From positions 1 through 51,628 of the forward strand of contig JALHMQ010000031.1 of assembly GCA_022843955.1 (NCBI GenBank): DNA of 51,628 nt, given 5' to 3'. The stretch is from Burkholderiaceae bacterium. GTDB taxonomy: Bacteria > Pseudomonadota > Gammaproteobacteria > Burkholderiales > Burkholderiaceae_F. The position numbers and the translations under genes were made by a program. The notes below the pieces were generated by a model. That model made no database searches. It saw only the letters and a list, made by a program, of their open reading frames with translations, and was not told the origin of the DNA. Shown here piece by piece: positions 46,762-51,628 of this stretch (positions are counted from its first letter, which is position 1; every line of letters begins with the position of its first letter).

Positions 46762-46810
46762 CGCATCGTAACAACGCCGATCCACGCGCCTTTCTATCCT
46801 CCTTTTCGCC

Positions 46811-47248
46811 ATGCACCGCGTCGAGCGCTCCGTGCTCGTTCCCTACAGCGATGCCGAGATGTTCGGCCTTGTTGCCGACATCAAGAGCTACCCGCGCTTT
46901 CTTCCGTGGTGCGCCGGCACCCGCGTGCGGCCCAAGGAGGCCGATGCGGTGGAGGCGACCGTGGAGATCGCCTATCGCGGCGTCAAGAGCCAGTTCACCA
47001 CGCTCAACGAGCACGAGGCGCCGCGCGAGATCCGCATGCGTCTGGTCGAAGGCCCGTTCCGCCGCCTGGGCGGCGAATGGACCTTCACGCCGTTGCGCGA
47101 GAACGCCTGCAAGGTGCACCTGTGCCTGCACTTCCAGTTCGCCAGCGGCATGGTGGGGCGCATCTTGGCGCCGGTGTTCGAGGGCATTGCCAATTCGATG
47201 GTCGATGCGTTTTCCAAGCGGGCCGAGGCGGTCTATGGCCCGCGCTGA
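46811..47248 (+). CDS. ratA: RatA-type START-domain protein (UPF0083)
   Basis: A 145-residue SRPBCC/START-like protein with [25 protein letters not shown], the helix-grip signature, and [15 protein letters not shown]. In E. coli the homolog RatA was reported to bind 50S subunits and block 70S formation; related COQ10-type proteins bind ubiquinone. Which role holds here is unknown. It overlaps rnfH by 14 bases. Confidence 0.88.
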   Translation: MHRVERSVLVPYSDAEMFGLVADIKSYPRFLPWCAGTRVRPKEADAVEATVEIAYRGVKSQFTTLNEHEAPREIRMRLVEGPFRRLGGEWTFTPLRENACKVHLCLHFQFASGMVGRILAPVFEGIANSMVDAFSKRAEAVYGPR

Positions 47249-47573
47249 CGCCCGTGATGCTCCGGCGGACGGGGTCTCGGCCGGCGTCGCGGTCACGGTC
47301 GTGTACGGCGCGGCAGACCGGCTCTACGAGTTGGCGGCCACCGTGCCGTGCGGGGCGAGTCTGCTCGATGCAGTGATCGCCAGCGGTCTGTTCGCGCAGG
47401 TGCCGGCGTTGTCAGCGCAGGGTCTCGACCTCGGCGTGTTCAACCGGCCGCAGCCGCCACACACGCCGGTGCGGCCAGGTGACCGGATCGAGGTCTATCG
47501 CCCGCTGGTGGTGGATCCTAAGGAGGCGCGCCGGGCACGCGTGGCGCTGCGCAAGCGGCGCCGCGGCGGCTGA
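47235..47573 (+). CDS. rnfH: RnfH/RatB-family ubiquitin-fold protein
   Basis: A 112-residue beta-grasp protein with VTVVYGAADRLYELAATVPCGASL at the N-terminus and GVFNRPQPPHTPVRPGDRIEVYRPLVVDPKEARR, the family hallmark. The C-terminus is highly basic. The start is the ATG at 47235, inside the end of ratA in another frame. The pair was once described as a toxin-antitoxin system because of position; evidence for an antitoxin role is weak. Its function is unsettled. Confidence 0.9.
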   Translation: MARADARDAPADGVSAGVAVTVVYGAADRLYELAATVPCGASLLDAVIASGLFAQVPALSAQGLDLGVFNRPQPPHTPVRPGDRIEVYRPLVVDPKEARRARVALRKRRRGG

Positions 47574-47642
47574 GCGGTTCTTTCGGCCGGCCTATCCGCG
47601 CTTGATGTCCGGCGGCTCGATGGAGTGCCCGTGGCACCCGCC

Positions 47643-47684
47643 GCCCGACACTCAACGCCCGACACTCGACACCCGCCGCTCAAT
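47643..47684. repeat. 14-base tandem repeat between rnfH and the DUF4124 gene
   Basis: GCCCGACACTCAAC (47643-47656) is followed by GCCCGACACTCGAC (47657-47670) and a degenerate third unit to 47684. It lies in the convergent gap between two 3' ends. No hairpin or T tract accompanies it. Confidence 0.65.
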
Positions 47685-47716
47685 CCTGCGCCCAATTCCC
47701 GCGCGAGCGCCGCAAA

Positions 47717-48232
47717 TCAGTTGCAGGTCGCCTGGATCAATTCACGCGCGCGTGCGGTCTCCGCGGCGCGCTGGGCGTCGTCGAGGATCTCGCGGTTGCC
47801 CTGCGCGTCGGTGCGCGCGATGCGGACGCCGTCTTCCAACTGCCGCAAGTAGCCCCGAGCTCGATCGCACTCCTGCTGGCGGCGCGCCGTCATCGCCTGC
47901 TCATCGGCCTGCTTTTTCTCGGCGTCGGCGCGGTCCAGTTGGCGCTTGCGGTACTCCTGCTCGCGTTCAGCCAGCGTCTTGGGTGCCGCCGGCGCAGCCT
48001 TGCCCGGGGCGGCGGCCGGGGCGGTGGGCGCCGACAGCACGCTGTTGGCGGGTTGCCGCACGATCTGATCCTTCTTCACGCTGGCCGGCGGCGGCTGATC
48101 CGAAAACACGGTTCGCCCGCTGGCGTCCTTCCACGCCCACTGGGCCAGGGCAGGCAGGCACACGGCGGCGCCGACCAACAGCGCGACAGCGAGGCGGGCG
48201 GGGCGGCGAAGGGATGGGGGCAGGGCGTTCAT
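47717..48232 (-). CDS. DUF4124-domain periplasmic protein
   Basis: A 171-residue protein with a signal peptide (about 1-31, ending ALAQ). A DUF4124 motif (WAWKDASGRTVFSDQPPPASV) follows, then an Ala/Pro linker and a Glu/Arg/Gln-rich coiled coil ending in a single Cys near the C-terminus. DUF4124 proteins are common in Beta- and Gammaproteobacteria and have no assigned function. The ATG at 48232 follows AAGGAGA; upstream in-frame sequence from 48313 is not signal-like. Divergent from guaB. Confidence 0.85.
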   Translation of the reverse strand: MNALPPSLRRPARLAVALLVGAAVCLPALAQWAWKDASGRTVFSDQPPPASVKKDQIVRQPANSVLSAPTAPAAAPGKAAPAAPKTLAEREQEYRKRQLDRADAEKKQADEQAMTARRQQECDRARGYLRQLEDGVRIARTDAQGNREILDDAQRAAETARARELIQATCN

Positions 48233-48333
48233 GCGGCGCGTCTCCTTGAGTTGCGCGATTGTCCTTGCCTGGGGGCGACTCGCCAAGTCATGCGGAATGC
48301 CGGTGTCGGCCATCGCCTGCCGCCGCGCCCGCA

Positions 48334-48359
48334 GGCGGGTCGGGCGACCCGCCTATAAT
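48334..48359 (+). promoter_or_regulatory. guaB promoter with overlapping inverted repeat
   Basis: TATAAT (48354-48359) lies 26 bases before the guaB ATG. Immediately upstream, GGCGGGTCG (48334-48342) and CGACCCGCC (48345-48353) form a perfect 9-base dyad with a two-base spacer, covering the place where a -35 box would sit. No -35 consensus is seen. This suggests a regulator site or an activator-dependent promoter. Confidence 0.5.
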
Positions 48360-48385
48360 TCCGCTTTGCGCCAAGAGGACCCCCG

Positions 48386-49846
48386 ATGCGGTTGATCCAG
48401 AAGGCCCTGACTTTCGACGATGTTCTCCTGCTGCCGGCCTATTCGGCCGTTCTGCCCCGCGAAACCAGCCTCGCGACCCAGCTTACCCGCCAGATCCGAC
48501 TGAACCTGCCGCTCGTTTCGGCCGCCATGGACACGGTGACCGAGGCCCGCCTCGCGATCGCGCTGGCGCAGGAAGGCGGCATCGGCATCGTCCACAAGAA
48601 CCTGTCACCGGCCCAGCAGGCCGCCGAGGTGCTCAAGGTCAAGCGGCACGAAGCTGGCGTGGTGCGCGATCCGATCACCATCCCGCCGACCATGACGGTG
48701 CGCGAAGCGCACGAACTGCAGCGCGCCAACAAGATATCCGGGCTGCCGGTGGTCGAGGGCAAGAAGGTGGTCGGCATCGTCACCAACCGCGACCTGCGCT
48801 TCGAGACGCGGATGGACGCGCCGGTGACCGAAATCATGACGCCGCGCGAACGCCTCGTCACGGTCAAGGAGGGCGCCAGCCTGGATGAAGCCAAGACGCT
48901 GATGCATCGGCATCGCCTGGAGCGCGTGCTGGTGATCAACGGCGACTTCGAACTGCGCGGCCTGATCACGGTGAAGGACATCACCAAGGCAGTCGAGCAT
49001 CCGCTGGCAGCCAAGGATGAGCAGGGCAAGCTGCTGGTCGGCGGCGCCATCAGCACCGGCCCCGATTCTGACGAACGCGCCGAGCGCATGGTGCGCGCCG
49101 GGGTGGATGTACTGATCGTCGACACCGCTCACGGTCATCACCAGGGCGTGCTCGACCGCGTCAAGTGGGTGAAGAAGAACTATCCCGACGTGCAGGTGAT
49201 CGGCGGCAACATCGCCACCGCCGCGGCGGCGCGGGCGCTGGTGGAGGCCGGCGCCGACGGTGTGAAGGTCGGCATCGGCCCCGGCTCGATCTGCACCACG
49301 CGCATCGTGGCCGGTGTCGGCGTGCCGCAGATCACCGCGATTGCCAACGTGGCCAAGGCGCTCGATGGCTCCGGCGTGCCGCTGATTGCCGACGGTGGCA
49401 TCCGCTACTCGGGCGACGTCGCCAAGGCGATTGCCGCCGGCGCCTACAGCGTGATGATGGGCAGCATGTTCGCCGGCACCGAAGAGGCGCCCGGCGAGGT
49501 GATCCTCTACCAGGGCCGCTCGTACAAGAGCTATCGCGGCATGGGCAGCCTGGGGGCGATGCAGAAAGGCTCGGCCGAACGCTACTTTCAGGACAACGAT
49601 GCCAACGTCGACAAGTTCGTGCCGGAAGGCATCGAGGGCATGGTGCCGTACAAGGGCAGCGTGCTGCAGATCATCTTCCAGATGGCCGGCGGCATGCGCT
49701 CCAGCATGGGCTACTGCGGTTGCGCCACGGTCGAGGAGATGCGCACCCGCGCCGAGTTCTGCGAGATCACCAGTGCCGGCATGCGCGAGTCGCATGTGCA
49801 CGACGTGAAGATAACCAAGGAAGCACCCAACTATCGCGTCGAGTAG
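48386..49846 (+). CDS. guaB: IMP dehydrogenase
   Basis: A 486-residue TIM-barrel enzyme that oxidises IMP to XMP, the committed step to GMP. The N-terminal [13 protein letters not shown], two CBS domains inserted at about 92-205, the catalytic Cys303 in [18 protein letters not shown] and the flap region YKSYRGMGS are all present. AGAGGA precedes the ATG. guaA lies downstream with one small gene between, so GMP synthesis is clustered. Confidence 0.98.
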   Translation: MRLIQKALTFDDVLLLPAYSAVLPRETSLATQLTRQIRLNLPLVSAAMDTVTEARLAIALAQEGGIGIVHKNLSPAQQAAEVLKVKRHEAGVVRDPITIPPTMTVREAHELQRANKISGLPVVEGKKVVGIVTNRDLRFETRMDAPVTEIMTPRERLVTVKEGASLDEAKTLMHRHRLERVLVINGDFELRGLITVKDITKAVEHPLAAKDEQGKLLVGGAISTGPDSDERAERMVRAGVDVLIVDTAHGHHQGVLDRVKWVKKNYPDVQVIGGNIATAAAARALVEAGADGVKVGIGPGSICTTRIVAGVGVPQITAIANVAKALDGSGVPLIADGGIRYSGDVAKAIAAGAYSVMMGSMFAGTEEAPGEVILYQGRSYKSYRGMGSLGAMQKGSAERYFQDNDANVDKFVPEGIEGMVPYKGSVLQIIFQMAGGMRSSMGYCGCATVEEMRTRAEFCEITSAGMRESHVHDVKITKEAPNYRVE

Positions 49847-49852
49847 CCGGCC

Positions 49853-50179
49853 GTGGCCAAGGACCGCGGCCCGCGCCGCCCCACCCCCGACGCACCACCT
49901 GCGCCCGAACGCACCATCTCGCCCGGTCGACAGCGGTTCGTGTCGATCTGGAGCAAGGTGTGGGGGCTGCTGGCGGCGGTGCTGATCGTCTTCATCGCCG
50001 CGCGCCTGCCTGCCACGCTGCAGGCCGGCGACAGTTCGCAACTGATGCGCGACCTCGGCATCGTGATCATCTGCTTCAACCTCATCATGCAGGCGACGCG
50101 CCCCACCTGGCCGATGACCTATGCGCTGCCGCTGACGCTCGGCGGAATCGCGCTGTGGTTGTTCGGCTGGCTCGCCTGA
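49853..50179 (+). CDS. Small two- or three-span membrane protein, unknown
   Basis: A 108-residue protein starting at GTG 49853, 6 bases after guaB. The first ~30 residues are Pro/Arg-rich and cytoplasmic-like. Hydrophobic segments lie at about 36-52 ([17 protein letters not shown]), 68-80 and 88-107. No domain is recognised. Its position between guaB and guaA, close to both, implies co-transcription; a role in purine synthesis is not implied. Confidence 0.7.
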   Translation: MAKDRGPRRPTPDAPPAPERTISPGRQRFVSIWSKVWGLLAAVLIVFIAARLPATLQAGDSSQLMRDLGIVIICFNLIMQATRPTWPMTYALPLTLGGIALWLFGWLA

Positions 50180-50195
50180 CCGCACCGGGAGCACC

Positions 50196-51628
50196 ATGCA
50201 ACACCAGCGCATCCTGATCCTCGACTTCGGTTCGCAGGTCACCCAGCTCATTGCGCGCCGCGTGCGCGAGGCGGGTGTCTACTGCGAAGTGCATCCGAAC
50301 GACGTGGACGAGGCGTTCATCCGCGGCTTTGCGCCGGAAGGCATCATCCTGTCCGGTTCGCATGCCAGCACCTATGAGGCGCATGAGCTGCGCGCGCCGG
50401 CCCTGGTGTTCGACCTGGGCGTGCCGGTGCTCGGCATCTGCTATGGCATGTTCACGATGGCGGTGCAGTTGGGCGGCACCGTCGAGGCGAGCACGGTGCG
50501 CGAGTTCGGCTATGCCGAGGTGCGCGCGCGCGGCCACACGCGGCTGTTCGACGGCATCCAGGACTTCGCTACCGCCGAGGGCCACGGCATGCTCAAGGTG
50601 TGGATGAGCCATGGCGACAAAGTCACGGCGCTGCCGGCCGGATTCAAGCTGATGGCGTCCACGCCGTCGTGCCCGATTGCCGGCATGGCCGACGAGACGC
50701 GGCGCTTCTACGCGGTGCAGTTTCATCCGGAGGTCACGCATACGGAGCAGGGCCAGGCGATCCTCACGCGCTTCGTGCGCGAGATCTGCGGCTGCCGCGG
50801 CGACTGGAACATGCCCGACTACGTGACCGAGGCGGTGGCCAAAATCCGCGAACAGGTCGGCACGCAGGAGGTGATCCTCGGCCTGTCGGGCGGCGTCGAT
50901 TCATCGGTGGCGGCGGCGCTGATTCACAAGGCCATCGGGCACCAGCTGACTTGCGTATTTGTCGACACTGGCCTGCTGCGCTTGAACGAAGGCGCGCAGG
51001 TAGTGGAGACGTTTCAGAAGCACATGGGCCTGAAGCTGATCCACGTCGATGCGAGCGAACGCTTCATGCGCGAGCTGACGGGCGTGGCGGACCCGGAGGC
51101 CAAGCGCAAGATCATCGGGCGCGAGTTCGTCCACGTGTTCCAGGAAGAAGCGGCCAAGCTGCCGAACGCGAAGTGGCTCGCACAAGGCACGATCTACCCC
51201 GACGTGATCGAGAGCGCCGGCGCCAAGACCAAGAAGGCGACCACGATCAAGAGCCACCATAACGTCGGCGGTCTGCCCGACACGCTGCATCTGAAGCTGC
51301 TGGAACCCTTGCGCGAGCTGTTCAAGGACGAAGTGCGAGCACTCGGCATCGCACTTGGCCTGCCGCCCGAAATGGTTCACCGCCATCCGTTCCCCGGGCC
51401 AGGCCTCGGGGTACGCATCCTGGGCGAGGTCAAGCGGGAGTTTGCCGACCTGCTGCGGCGTGCCGATCACATCTTCATCGAGGAACTGCGGTCCTCAGGC
51501 TGGTACGACAAGACGAGCCAGGCCTTTGCCGTGTTCCTGCCGGTGAAGAGCGTGGGCGTGATGGGCGATGGCCGCACTTACGAGTGGGTGGTCAGCCTGC
51601 GCGCGGTGCAGACGCAGGACTTCATGAC
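50196..51628 (+). CDS. guaA: GMP synthase (glutamine-hydrolysing), 3' end outside window
   Basis: Converts XMP to GMP. The frame is open from the ATG at 50196 (GGGAG upstream) to the window edge, 477 codons of about 520-540. The class I glutaminase domain has [17 protein letters not shown], catalytic Cys82 in GICYGMF, and His177 and Glu179 in [11 protein letters not shown]. The ATP-pyrophosphatase P-loop LSGGVDSS starts at about 230, followed by [10 protein letters not shown] and [14 protein letters not shown]. The residue after Gly-Met in the nucleophile motif is Phe86 (TTC at 50451-50453), where Gln is almost invariant in this class. This may weaken glutamine use or be a sequence error. Confidence 0.97.
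   Translation, partial: MQHQRILILDFGSQVTQLIARRVREAGVYCEVHPNDVDEAFIRGFAPEGIILSGSHASTYEAHELRAPALVFDLGVPVLGICYGMFTMAVQLGGTVEASTVREFGYAEVRARGHTRLFDGIQDFATAEGHGMLKVWMSHGDKVTALPAGFKLMASTPSCPIAGMADETRRFYAVQFHPEVTHTEQGQAILTRFVREICGCRGDWNMPDYVTEAVAKIREQVGTQEVILGLSGGVDSSVAAALIHKAIGHQLTCVFVDTGLLRLNEGAQVVETFQKHMGLKLIHVDASERFMRELTGVADPEAKRKIIGREFVHVFQEEAAKLPNAKWLAQGTIYPDVIESAGAKTKKATTIKSHHNVGGLPDTLHLKLLEPLRELFKDEVRALGIALGLPPEMVHRHPFPGPGLGVRILGEVKREFADLLRRADHIFIEELRSSGWYDKTSQAFAVFLPVKSVGVMGDGRTYEWVVSLRAVQTQDFM

Noticed and set aside
46811-47573. ratA-rnfH as a toxin-antitoxin module
   Set aside because: The pair is part of the conserved smpB neighbourhood in many proteobacteria, and the antitoxin role of the RnfH-like protein is not well supported. 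Treated as housekeeping genes of uncertain function.

Overview
The window is a gene-dense, high-GC stretch of bacterial chromosome. Its gene order and protein types point to a betaproteobacterium, most likely Burkholderiales. The clues are the rpsB-tsf-pyrH-frr-uppS-cdsA-dxr-rseP-bamA-skp-lpxD-fabZ-lpxA-lpxB-rnhB run, ppsR divergent from ppsA, smpB divergent from ratA-rnfH, smc-zipA-ligA, and a dapC-dapD-pilU-dapE-prmB cluster. I saw no tRNA, rRNA, CRISPR array, insertion sequence, integrase or phage gene. No gene-free stretch exceeds 300 bases. Species identity cannot be settled from the sequence alone.

Layout. 1-958: 3' part of a FimV-like membrane protein. 989-9034, minus strand: queF, dapC, dapD, pilU, dapE, prmB and an ABC-F ATPase (queuosine precursor, lysine/peptidoglycan precursor, type IV pilus retraction, ribosome functions). 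9177-18244, plus strand: smc, zipA and ligA, then methylthioinosine phosphorylase, peptide deformylase and a MOSC gene broken by an in-frame TAG. 18260-21666, minus strand: glnD and map. 21959-37349, plus strand: a long translation/envelope run from rpsB through isoprenoid and phospholipid synthesis, RseP, BamA, Skp and lipid A synthesis to rnhB and a SpoU-type methyltransferase. Many joints in it are ATGA or one-base overlaps. It ends at a 28-base perfect palindrome. 37622-41031: ppsR divergent from ppsA. 41218-45392: NfeD/stomatin pair, a 57-residue membrane peptide, a cNMP/CBS/DUF294 protein and a DnaQ-type exonuclease. 45418-48232: methyltransferase, smpB, ratA, rnfH and a DUF4124 protein. 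48386 to the end: guaB, a small membrane protein and guaA (cut by the window edge).

Most of the window is conserved housekeeping sequence. The clearest anomaly is ligA. Its first ~244 codons look native. From about 14640 to the start of the next gene the G+C falls (52-58% in hand-counted lines against 62-68% nearby) and codons such as TTA and ATA appear. The predicted ligase is 829 residues rather than about 670-700, with about 150 unfamiliar residues before a diverged BRCT domain. I read this as a mosaic gene whose 3' part was acquired horizontally. No mobile element accompanies it. Other points worth a look are the nonsense codon in the MOSC gene, inverted repeats at the ppsA and guaB promoters, a near-symmetric -10 box between map and rpsB, intergenic tandem repeats, and a Gln-to-Phe change in the glutaminase motif of GuaA.
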